Shown here piece after piece: positions 23,153 through 34,000 of a stretch of 64,000 nt of DNA. How positions within the stretch are numbered: the first letter of the stretch is position 1; each line of letters begins with the position of its first letter. Below the pieces are notes generated by a model that was not told the DNA's origin, ran no database searches, and worked only from the letters and a program-made list of their open reading frames with translations. Location: contig NC_079490.1 in the NCBI RefSeq assembly GCF_020520425.1, forward strand, positions 120,114,715 to 120,178,714, written 5' to 3'. This DNA comes from Spinacia oleracea. Lineage: Eukaryota; Streptophyta; Magnoliopsida; Caryophyllales; Amaranthaceae. The position numbers were made by a program, and so were the translations under genes.

Positions 23153-26100
23153 CTGTATACTTCCAAATTCAACTTCTTGGGTATTAGATACTGGTTGTGG
23201 CTCACACTTATGTTCCAATTCACAGGGACTAAGAAGAAGTAGAAGGTTAAGCAAGGGTGAAGTCGACCTACGAGTGGGAAATGGAGCAAGGATTGCTGCA
23301 TTAGCTGTAGGAACTTATTATTTTCGTTGCCCTTTGGGCAAGTTTTGGAACTGGAAGAGTGTTTCCATGTTCCAAGTCTTACTAAAAATATCATTTCTGT
23401 TTCTTTCTTAGATGCTAAGGGATTTAGCTTTTTAATAAAAGACAATAGTTGCTCGTTTTATTTTAAAGAGATGTTTTATGGATCTGCTAGATTAGTCAAT
23501 GGACTTTATTTGCTAGATCACGACAAACAAGTTTATAACATAAATACCAAAAATGCCAAAAAGATTGATTCTGATCTCACATATCTGTGGCATTGTCGAT
23601 TAAGCCATATTAACATGAAGCGTATAGAAAGACTTCAAAAGGAAGGAATTCTAGAACCATTTGACTTAGAGGATTATGGTAAACGTGAATCATGCTTACT
23701 TGGCAAAATGACAAAGAAACCTTTCTCTAAAATTGGAGAAAGAGCAACTGATCTATTGGGTTTAATCCATACAGATATATGTGGACCAATGAGTTCAAAT
23801 GCTAGATGTGGTTTCAGCTACTTTATTACTTTCACTGATGACTTCAGTAGATATGGTTATGTCTACCTAATGAAGCATAAGTCTTAATCCTTTGACAACT
23901 TCAAGGAATTTTAGAGTGAAGTAGAGAATCAATTAGGCAAGAAGATTAAAGCACATCGGTCTAATAGAGGTGGTGAATATCTGAGCTATGAATTTGATGA
24001 CCATCTGAAAGAATGTGGAATCTTGTCAGAATTGACACCTCCCTAAACACCTCAATGGAACAGTGTGTCAGAACGGAGGAACAAGACCTTGCTAGACATG
24101 GTTCGATCAATGATGGGTCAGGACGAACTTCCAATAGAATTTTGGGGACATGCACTAAACACGGCTGCACTCACACTAAATAGAGCTCCGTGTAAAGCTG
24201 TCGAAAAGACTCCATATAAGTTATGGTTTGGAAAGCCTCCAAACGTGTCTTTTCTTAAGATTTGGGGTTGTGAAGTATACGTCAAACGATTAATTTCAGA
24301 CAAACTTCAACCAAAATCTAACAAAAGTATCCTTGTGGGCTACCCTAAGGAAACAAAGGGGTATTACTTCTACAATACATCTGAGAACAAGGTGTTTGTT
24401 GCTCGAGATGGTATCTTTTTGGAAAGATATCACATTTCCAAAATGACAAGTGGGAGAAAAGTAGACCTCGAAGAAATTCAAGTCGAACAACAAACTCTAC
24501 AGAATGCTCAAGATGACATTAAGGTTGAAACTCAGAGATCTTTAGAAGTATCTGGTTAGAATCAAGAACCAACTAGAAATGTAACCCAGCGTAGATCACA
24601 GAGATATAAGTCTCAACCGGAAAGATAGTTAGGTATCTTGACGAACGAGAGCCATGAAGTTCTATTGTTGGAAAGCGATGAACCTGCGACTTACAAACAA
24701 GCTATGACGAGCCCTAGCTCCAAGCAATGGCAAGAAGCCATGCAATCTGAATTAGAATCCATGTCAGAAAACCAAATTTGGGATTTGGTCGATTTGCCAG
24801 ATGGCTACCAAGCCATAGGAAGCAAATGGGTTTTCAAGTTGAAAAAAGGACAAGGAATAGAAACTGGAGGTTTTCAAAGCTAGATTGGTTGCAAAAGGAT
24901 ACAGGCAAGTCGGTGTGGATTATGATGAAACATTCACCAGTTATAATGCTAAAGTATATTCAGATAATGTTAGCAATCGATGCATATTACGATTATTAAA
25001 TATGGCAGATGTATGTTAAAACCTCTTTCTTAAACTGCGTTTTAACAGAAACTGTGTTTATGACACGGCCTAAGGGATTGGAGGATCCAAAGAATGCTAC
25101 AAAGGTATGCAAGCTTAAGAAATCCATTTATGTATTAAAGAAAGCATTAAGGAGTTGGAATATACGTGTTAATGACGGAGTTAGTGACTTTGGCTTCGTC
25201 AACAACGCAGACGAATCTTGTGTATACAAGAAAGTCATGGGAGTAAGATTATTACATGTCGATGACATATTACTTATCAGAAATGACATTCCTATGTTGA
25301 ACTATGTAAAGACTTGGCTCGGGCAATGTTTTCCAATGATGATCTAGGAGATGCACAGAACATATTGGCATCAAGATCTCTAGAGATAGATCCAAGAAGA
25401 TGATTGGACTAAGTCAAATCACTTATATAAATAAGGTGCTTGATAGGTTCAATATGGTCAACTCCAAGAGAGGTCACCTACCCATGTCTCATGGAATGAC
25501 TCTTAGCAAGATTAAGTGTCCGAAGATACCAGATGAGCGAAGAAGAATGAGTGGGATACCATATGCATCATTGATTGGTTCAATAATGTATTCTACTATA
25601 TGTACACGCCTGAATGTTTCGTATGCACTCAGTGCTACGAGTAGATACCATTCCAACCCAGGAGAGGCACATTGGACCGCTACCAAGAATATTCTTAAGT
25701 ACCTGAAAAGGCATAAGGATGATTTCTTGGTCCATGCTGGAGATGATGAATTGATTGTAAAAGGTTATACGGATGCAAGCATCCAAACCGACAAAGATGA
25801 TTTCAGATCACAATCTGGGTTTGTCATCTACCTCAACTAGGGAGAAGTAAGCTAGAAAAGTGCTAAGGAAATTACTATTGCGGATTCTACAACTGAAGCG
25901 GTGTACATTGATGCACATGAAGCAACAAATGAAGAAATTTGGCTAAGGAAATTCATTGGTGAGCTTGGTGTAGTCCCTTACATTAAAGGACCAGTAGCTC
26001 TCTATTGTGATAATAACAGAGCTATTTCCTAGGCAAATGAGCCTAGACAACACCAGAAGTCAAGCATGTACTTCGTAGATTTAACCTTCTACAAGAATTC

Positions 26101-26235
26101 ATTTAAAGAAAAGAAGTCGAGATAAGATAGATTGGAACTGACGACAGCATCTCAGATCCATTGACAGAACCTCAAACGCAAGCGAATAAAAACTCGCACA
26201 TTGCAGCTATGGGAATCAAGCATATTGGAGAATGA
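23153..26235 (+). pseudogene. Element A pol, decayed
   Basis: This continues the frame interrupted at 2399. Protease SWVLDTGCGSH is at about 23175. Then come gag-pre-integrase LWHCRLSHIN (23587), the integrase core with HTDICGP (about 23770) and N-SVSERRNKT (24065), reverse transcriptase from about 24770, and RNase H with DSTTEAVYIDAHEA (about 25880). The YVDD box reads HVDD (about 25258). Several stops and frameshifts occur, for example at 23885, 24043, 24626, 24880 and 25340. The sequence is close to element C's pol. Chain termination is certain, so no enzyme is made. Confidence 0.9.
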
Positions 26236-26837
26236 CTTTGATGTCCTTTAAATGTTATTTAGTTTTTTGGGTTTAAATACTTTGTAAAACATTTATGGTT
26301 AATCATTCATAGAAATGAATAAATTTTATTTTTCCATTTAATTTTGTGGTTAATGATGTGCCCTTTCAATTTGACAATATAGCAAGATAGACTGTCAGGA
26401 CCAGTCATGTGACTAAGAAATGGTCCCTGGTCGAAAGTTTTCTATAAAGGTGGACGCATAGAAAACGTTAGACGACCGGAATGCAAGATGACTAGTAATT
26501 TTGTTTCTTGAACTATGTGGACATAGAAATGTCATAATCATTTGCATAAATACTTACTTGATAATATTAATATCGGACAGACCTATGAAACTTTACTGTA
26601 AGAGATGTAAACACTATCATAAGTAAATTTCATTAACTTATTAAACACTAATCCTCAATACCTGAGTGATTTGAGATTACTTGGTCGAGAACTGTTTACT
26701 TTGACGTTGTCAACCATCGCACCATAAAAGGAGACTGCAACGGCAACACTCAAGTAACAACCTATCAAACAGAGTCTAACCTCAAGGTCGCAAGATTGGG
26801 ATATCAGTGTCCTCCCACAAATTGGGATGATATGCTG
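26236..26837 (+). other. 3' non-coding region of element A
   Basis: It is collinear with the same region in B and C up to about 26835 (GGGATGATATGCTG). There it jumps directly into the 3' part of an LTR. The purine tract and most of the LTR are missing. Confidence 0.75.
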
Positions 26838-27010
26838 AGGGACGACATTTGGAGTCCTAACTTGTTATTGTTTTTTTCGGGAGCAGCTCATGGAAAGCAC
26901 GCATCATTAATGGTATGTCGACTATATTATGCTAATTGATTATGTGATTTACAAGGATTCTGACAATTATGGTTTTTCCGTATGTCAATTAGATTGTTCA
27001 TAACCTAACA
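26838..27010 (+). repeat. Residual 3' LTR of element A
   Basis: From AGGGACGACATTTGGAG to CATAACCTAACA this matches the last part of the family LTR. Compared with the B 3' LTR, the first 1.25 kb (all of U3, including the array and TATA box) is deleted. Element A ends at 27010. Confidence 0.85.
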
Positions 27011-27153
27011 TTTTCCTGCCCAACTCCAAAACTATATTTGCGTCGCCTTTATGTTAAAATGCGACGAAAATGACTCTTATTTAGCGTCGCAGCCAGTTAC
27101 TTCGCACATTAATACGCGTAAAAGTGTGACGCAAAGGAATCATTTTCTACTAA
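27011..27153. other. Scrap with GCGTCGC inverted motifs, possibly CACTA subterminal
   Basis: Several GCGTCGC or GCGACG motifs occur in both orientations between 27040 and 27135. Such clustered inverted motifs are typical of subterminal regions of CACTA-type transposons. No terminus is visible, so this is tentative. Confidence 0.3.
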
Positions 27154-27872
27154 TCTATTACTATATACTAAAAGAGACACCAGGAATAACACGTGCCATT
27201 TCCTGGTACGATTTTTTCCCGTAAAAATACTTTTTATTTTTTTACTTTAAAATAAATAAATTACATTACGTTTTTTTAGGAAACTAAATAAATATATTTT
27301 TATTACCATAGATGTGTACTGCATAATATATTATTGGAGGAAATCTAAATCAATATTATTTTTTCCTTTATGATATAGTTTTATTTATGTATTATTATAA
27401 CTTTTTTATCTGATAAAAAATATAAAAAATATTGATAAATGAACTTCTAATGTTAGTCTACTATTAATAATATAATACGTGGTAACTGGTAAGTAAGAAT
27501 GTTAATTAAAATAATAATAATACATGGTAAGTAGACTAACATATAAGTTTATTTATCAAGATTTTACTCAGTTCAAAATATGTTGTATTTGACTAACTCG
27601 GTTATGCTTGGGTCTTTTCGAAAATTAGTCTTGAGTCATTCGGGTTTGGTTAACGTTGTTCTACATACAAGTAAACGACTATAATTTTTAACTTTGCATA
27701 GTAATATGCAAATTTAGTTCATTTGAATATTTTTTTACACAACTTTGAATTTATACTTTTTCATATATCATTTTTACTTTCATGATTTCCTAATATCATA
27801 AGTCTTTTAGTCACTATTAAAATAATAAATTGTTTTAGTAGTAGCCGTGCGTTGGACGGACCCTAAACTAGT
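27154..27872 (+). mobile_element. Short non-autonomous Helitron-like element
   Basis: The 5' end TCTATTACTATATACTAAAAG follows an A. The 3' end is a short hairpin (CCGTGC...GGACGG, one mismatch, 27845-27859) followed by AAACTAGT. TC start, hairpin and CTAGT end are the plant Helitron pattern. It has no coding capacity. The base after CTAGT is G rather than the usual T, which lowers certainty. Confidence 0.6.
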
Positions 27873-28010
27873 GTGTAAAACTATTTTTGAGCGGAGCGAG
27901 TAATTAAGATTAACTAAATGTCTTTAATTAAGTAAATGAATTATTTGGGGAACAAGATAGAAAAAGTGAGAGTGATTTTCTCATATGTACAATGAGACGA
28001 CATAAAATGA

Positions 28011-28318
28011 TACTCCCTCCGCTTTTTTTTAGGAGTCAAAGTTACTACTTTCGGCCGTATATTTTTAGGGCTCACGCTTACATTTTTGGTAATTTTACAA
28101 CCACTCTGTCAATTGTTTATTATTTTTTTACTTTTCTATGTACCCACTTAAATCATATATAATTCTATTTTTGGTAAATATTACACCCACGTGTTTTTTG
28201 TCATATTTCTTTATTGTCAGCTACCCCACTTGCATCATTGTTATACCAAATTTAACCATACTTCCTTAATACTTGTATCGGTCAACATGTGACTCCTGAA
28301 AAAGATACGGAGGGAGTA
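28011..28318. mobile_element. Stowaway-like MITE
   Basis: The termini are TA-CTCCCTCCG and CGGAGGGAG-TA with inverted repeats of about 25 bp (AGGAGTC and GACTCCT inside). The length is 308 bp with the TA target duplication. It has no coding capacity. Confidence 0.85.
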
Positions 28319-28502
28319 TTAACTTTCCCTTTTTATATTTAATTCCAATTCACTTTTTTTGCCTTAAATTCTACTAGTTTTGCTGTTGGCAAGTAGGGAC
28401 TCCAGCCGTATCTCGGGCCAAATCCCTCACCGTCATCCCCCAAAATTTTGAGCAGCGCTCATGAGCAGTACCCCTGGCCCACATGAATCCGTCAAAGTCT
28501 CA

Positions 28503-29178
28503 TACTCCCTCCGTACCGGAATACTTGAACTGGTTTGACCGACACAGAGTTTAATACAATATGGCTTATTATTTAATTAGACGGTACTTCCTCCGTTTCT
28601 TTTTGTTTGTTACGTATTCCTTTTAGGGTGTTTCACAATGTTTTACGTGGGAGAATATATCATTTTATAAACTTATTATACTCTCATTTTTTGTGCTATC
28701 TTTTAATTTTTAATTGGTCCAATTTTTTTAACTCATTAAGTTTTTATACAATTTCCCAAGTATGTTAAGTTAGCAATCTTTGTGTTTTTCCATTAGTGGT
28801 TCATTTTGATAAATAAAACAATCTTATTGGTTGTTGTAATGATTAGTGGATTGAAGTTTTACTTGGGTTTATTTTTTTAATAAAAAAGAAAAAGAATCTT
28901 CATTATACGTTACTAAATGTGTAAAAGTCCAAACGTGACAAACAAAAAGAAACGGAGAGAGTAGTTGATAGTGGGGTATTTTTTAATATAGATAGGGGAT
29001 ATGTGTCAACTTTTAGAAGGGGGTAAGGGGTAGGAGTGAGGGTGTTTGGGACCACAAAATGACATGTGAAAGGAGTAATTGATATTATATTAATAAAAGT
29101 TTACCATTTGTAAAGACAGTGCAAGTGATCCGGGACGGCTTTATAAGAAAAGCGGTGCAAGTATTCCGGGATGAGAAT
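28503..29178. mobile_element. Degenerate MITE carrying a second MITE
   Basis: It starts TACTCCCTCCGTACCGGAA with AATACTTG after it. The inverted partner CAAGTATTCCGGGATGAG is near 29158-29175, its last bases diverged. A second element (28585-28963) lies within it. Confidence 0.5.
28585..28963. mobile_element. Stowaway-like MITE nested in a MITE
   Basis: The termini TACTTCCTCCGTTTCTTTTT and its inverted partner AAAAAGAAACGGAGAGAGTA enclose 379 bp. The internal motifs GTTTGTTACG and CGTGACAAAC extend the inverted repeat. Confidence 0.75.
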
Positions 29179-30748
29179 GAGCCCATAACAGCGGGGATGA
29201 GAATCCATCCCAGGATCATCTGAAATCGGGAGGAAAACTCTAACCAACTGAACTAACAAATTCGCATCAACAGTCTGATCACAGGCAGTCCGCTTTAAAA
29301 GTTTTGATTAACTCGAGGTGGTCCCAACTTTTAGGGTTAACTATCTCGAAATGGTTCTCGTGCATAATTAGCTTGTTCAACCGATTAATACAACCACGAT
29401 AATCTGGTCTTATCACCTTTATTTCTTTATTCACCCCCTACCCACATTCATGTGAGTATATTAATCGATTCACCAGGTTGATTAAGGGTGAATACTGTTT
29501 TGGGATGCTGACTCAAAAGTTGCAATCGCCCAGAGATTATCAAAAGTTTGAATCTTTTAAAGCAAAACACTCACATATATGACTATTGATGTCAATTTTT
29601 CAATTTTGATTTTCATACATCAAGACACGTATCACGTGCATATAAGAATAGTTAAACTAAAAAAAATTAGTAGAGATCAGTAATGTACCTTTGCTCCCTG
29701 TATTCATCTTTTGTAAGAAAAAGAATGGACTAATGGAGTAATTATCAAAGAATCGAAGTATAGAAGAGGGAAAGGCATGATTTGTAGTAAGAGTCATAAT
29801 TGTCCGTTTTAGAAACTCGGTTTTGAGTTTTCCTAAAACTCATTGGCGATTCTTGAGAGTTCTTCTTATATAGTCAACTAGTCATATATACGCGTGATGT
29901 GTGCGAATATAAAAAACAGATTTGTTTTATTATATTTAAACCTGAAATAACATATAAAAAATATAATATAAATGCGATGCGTGCGAATATAAGAAACGGA
30001 TAAGTTAGATAAAGCAAAACGCATATAAACTGATTGATTAAAATAGTAAGAACCTATTTATGGAGCTAGATTGATTAAAATGCTTATTTAGACTTTCCTA
30101 TTTGGCAGGTTGTCATTATATCTTCTATTCTATAAGTGTAGAGGGTATTTTAATAATTCAAGGGAGACACCAAAAGTGAATTTATTAAAACAACATCAGT
30201 TCTTCCCTTATATAATACAGATTCTCTACCTAAGGTTCGCATTCACGGCAAATGTCGAAAAGCATTAGTGTTTAGAACCCGTGGACTCATGAGGAATCTT
30301 GCTCTATGGATAGCTTGAAAAGCCATGGAATACCTAGTTTTGCATATCATATAATTAAGTGCTTGAATTTGGTGTTAAAATAAAATTGGATGTTTAAATA
30401 AAATATGAGACATCACAGTACTTGGTACTTGATTCAACTACATACAATATGTTCATGTACTACTAAAAAAAGGAGGGAAAAAATAGTCAGAACACCATAT
30501 TAACTATATTTATACAACTAGTTACCACTTGTACGAGTTGTACCCTGCTACAAATGGTTCTTGGATTCTCTTTTCATGGCCATATTTTACAATGAAGGGA
30601 GACATGAGGACCGAGGAAACAATCCAAGGCAACAAGTCAAAGTAATCCAGCTCAGACAGTTAAAGGAAATAATCCCCCGTAGCTCCTAGTTTTCTCCTTA
30701 ATACCAAGGCCACAAGTCACCTACAGCCAAATAGTATCCGGGGCGATG
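29179..30748. other. Intergenic DNA, nothing recognised
   Basis: This is AT-rich sequence between the MITE cluster and the GI 3' end. A motif GTGTGCGAATATAA / GCGTGCGAATATAA is repeated at about 29900 and 29983. No gene or complete element is visible. Confidence 0.5.
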
Positions 30749-30858
30749 CAGGTATTGGTTGAGACTTGAGACTATGATCATCTACTTGTCTGTGGTCACT
30801 CACCAGGTATTGGTTGAGACTTGAGACTATGATCATCTACTTGTTTGTGGTCACTCAG
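30749..30858. repeat. 55-bp direct tandem duplication
   Basis: Two copies (30749-30803 and 30804-30858) begin CAGGTATTGGTTGAGACTTG and differ at only a couple of positions. They lie about 215 bp beyond the GI stop codon, possibly in its 3' UTR. Confidence 0.9.
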
Positions 30859-31073
30859 TATGCCAATCCCTGTCTCACAATACATGTATCATTTTACTTG
30901 GATATACTATTACTAGCACATTCAACTACAAATAAAACGAGCTTTACATCACTGTGCTAGACTATCTATCCACCTCCTAAGAATCAATTGCCTGGATGAC
31001 TGTCAGGATTAATTCCCCTCAGTTTTCACAAACCAATAACTGCATAAGAACTCGGAATGTATCAAAAAGGATG
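30859..31073 (-). other. Probable start of GI 3' UTR
   Basis: This is non-coding sequence directly after the GI stop. No polyadenylation site could be fixed from sequence, so the true transcript end is unknown. Confidence 0.4.
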
Positions 31074-34000
31074 TCAGATGGTTATTTCACACCCTAGCTC
31101 CTTAGCCGCCATATCAAGATACTCGATAGTCTTTCCTCTTGCTAATCGACTATGAGCTTCCCATGTCAGACACTTTTCAATATCTGTGTGCCAGTCAATG
31201 ATGCCTAAATGCAAGTATTGGAAGGGTGATTCGTGGGTGACATTTCTATTTTCCTGTTTAAATTTGAATTGTACTGATCCATTCTGCTGTATGTCTCGGA
31301 GAACAGAGGTACTTAAAGCACGGACATGTGCACTTGGATGAGAGAGGCATGTAATAGTAGCTGGTAGGCGGCACTGAAAATTCGAGCAAACAAAATTAGT
31401 CAAAATAGAACACTGAAATCTCCTCTTTCTCTCTCCTAGGGGGTAAGGATGTGAGCCTATTCAAATATGGTAGCAATTTAATTTCCAGGAATTTGTCATA
31501 ACTGAAATCGTTTAATTCTTTATGCCAGTCTTTTGATCTGGTTCCTCATATGCTTCCAGGTAAAATTTGTACCTTTAGAAGACTGGAGAGACCATCTGCA
31601 ACAGCTAACCCAGATTCTCCCCATTTCAGCACTGATTGCACTGCTCTGGCAGTTGCTTCTAGCAGCTGTTAAAAATGTAACATAGAAAATCAAAATTTAT
31701 CCAGCTCTTGGGATCAGATGTAAGCCACCATTAAAATTTTAAAGTATGCAATTACAATCATCATACTAATGCTTGCATATCTTTTATGTAACAACCACCA
31801 TCACCCAATTGTCTCCAAAGTAAGTCCCGTAATTCTTTGTTTGTATGCATTTCTTAGATATCCCTACCACTTGGAAAGTTTAATAATGTTACTGGCATAG
31901 AAAGACACTTCTGAAAGATAATAAGACTCATATACGGCAGTGAGGAAATGAAACATAGCTTCAATAACGATCTTGAAAGAAACAACAAGATAAAGCAAGT
32001 GTTTTCATTAGAAACAAAGATAAAGCAAGTGTAAGCAGGTATGTAGAATAACGACGTGTGCATCCGATATGTTACCTCCAACTGAGGCAGAGTGCAAGCT
32101 TCTCCATCAACAAGCATTCCATCTGTCGCACGCAGTAGAAGATCTGAAGCACTAGCCAGTATGACCAATGATTCGGGAGCATCGTAATTTCTCATCAGTT
32201 CCACCATCAGCTTTACGATTCGCTGGTTAATCCTCCACATTTTCTGGCCTTGATCATCATCTTTGGCAATCCAAGGCTGTAATTCCCTTTCCGCCTAACA
32301 AAAATAATAGAAGTTACTAAACAAAGTGCATATTATCATGTAAGATCAAAACTTTGAGACATCTTTAGCACCAATAATTTGATTATATTCAGTAGGATAG
32401 TAAATATGCCTAATTAAATTGCAGGCAACAGAATTTTGGCAAGTTCGGTCCACCCTCTAATTGTTCGAACAAATTAAAAATATGTACTATGTGGAAATAT
32501 AAGACGGCATAGAAACGGAGTAAATATTGAACCTGAAGAACTATCCCTGCTGCTGCTTTAGTGGGTGATGCAGATACAACATTGCATAGTGCATCAACAA
32601 CCTGTATCGACAAATTAAAAATGTGAGACGGCAGGGCAATCCTGTAGAAAATCATCACGAGTATGTCGATATTTTGAAGTCTTACATACTAATTTGGAAA
32701 ACTTTATTAATTAATGTATTGCTAAAGAAGATTATGCGGGTCACAAAGCGCATATTCACATCAAAGGAACAAACTTTTTGAAGGTAAATGGCAGTTACAC
32801 AAGGAGATATGGGAGATGATGATAAAGTGAAGGCAAGTAATAATTGGTAGAATCTGTAAGATGCGAACCGATATTAACAGCAGAAAATAGGTTTCCATGA
32901 CAAAAATAAACCAAGTTTTATTTACTCGAGCAAACAAACTTATTGCAGAATTTGGACATGCATACCTGTCTCCATCCTTGCTGAGCAGAGGTGCTTTCTG
33001 CACTAGGTTGTGTTTCAGGTGATGCAATCAACTTGTGCCAAAGGAGTGAAACAACTGAGAAACAAAGCTCTTGTTTCTCTTCAAGTACTGATTGCAGAAA
33101 AATCTGTACACTGCAATTTAAACCTATATGTCTGTCCATCGTAAGGAAATGAGCCAAATCTGAGGCATCGAATTGGATGTTCGCAACCCTTTTACCAGCA
33201 ATATTTCCAGCATCATTATTTGTGTATACAGCCTTTCCACAATTTAGTAAATTCTTCGAATGGGAAGAATCTTCACACAGTGTTAATGGCACTTCTGATT
33301 GAATACAAACAGTGCGTGCACAATCATTTTGCTTTCTTCGATTGGCAACAATTGGTGGACCCCTCCACACCGGGGTTTGGGATAAATGTGCTTCTAGTGG
33401 TTCTGCCTTGTTAGCAATAGATGCAACTGCTTTTCTGTGGATATCAATTAGATTATACAGTGAAGAAGCCCTGGTGTGAATTTCATTATCCAATTTACAC
33501 CTCATTAAGACAGAAAGAGCATTCATGCAAGCCTTTGATCGCCTAAATAATTCAGAAATGTGGGCAGCAACCATAGCAGCAGCAACTATTTCATTTGAAC
33601 TGTAACCCCATGTTGTGCCAATGGTTGATGGTTTCAGCGAAAACAATGCTTCCAATATCGCCAAAATTCTACGAGTATGACGGATTGCAGAGTCAAGGCC
33701 ATCCTTGAAGTCATGAGATGTTCCATTTACAACTAAATCTTTAGTGCTTGAAGGATTAGATACATTTGCAATCAAAGGGAACAGCTGAAGTTCACAGGCT
33801 AGAGCACAAACAGCAGCCAGCACATATGAATCAAATGCCACAACAGGACCTCGTTTTTTGGATTTCTTACTTCTAGGCTCTCTCTGTCTCTTTGAATTAT
33901 TTGATCTTGAGGGACTAGATTGACTAGATTCTGAGTTTCTGGTAGTGCAATCAGCAATATTGTCATCAGCCCTTGAACTTTTACCATTTGTTTGAGCTTC

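Noticed and set aside
29880..30180. Possible second Helitron on the minus strand (AACTAGT near 29876, TC-type start near 30120)
   Set aside because: The terminal hairpin is weak and the other end is not convincing.
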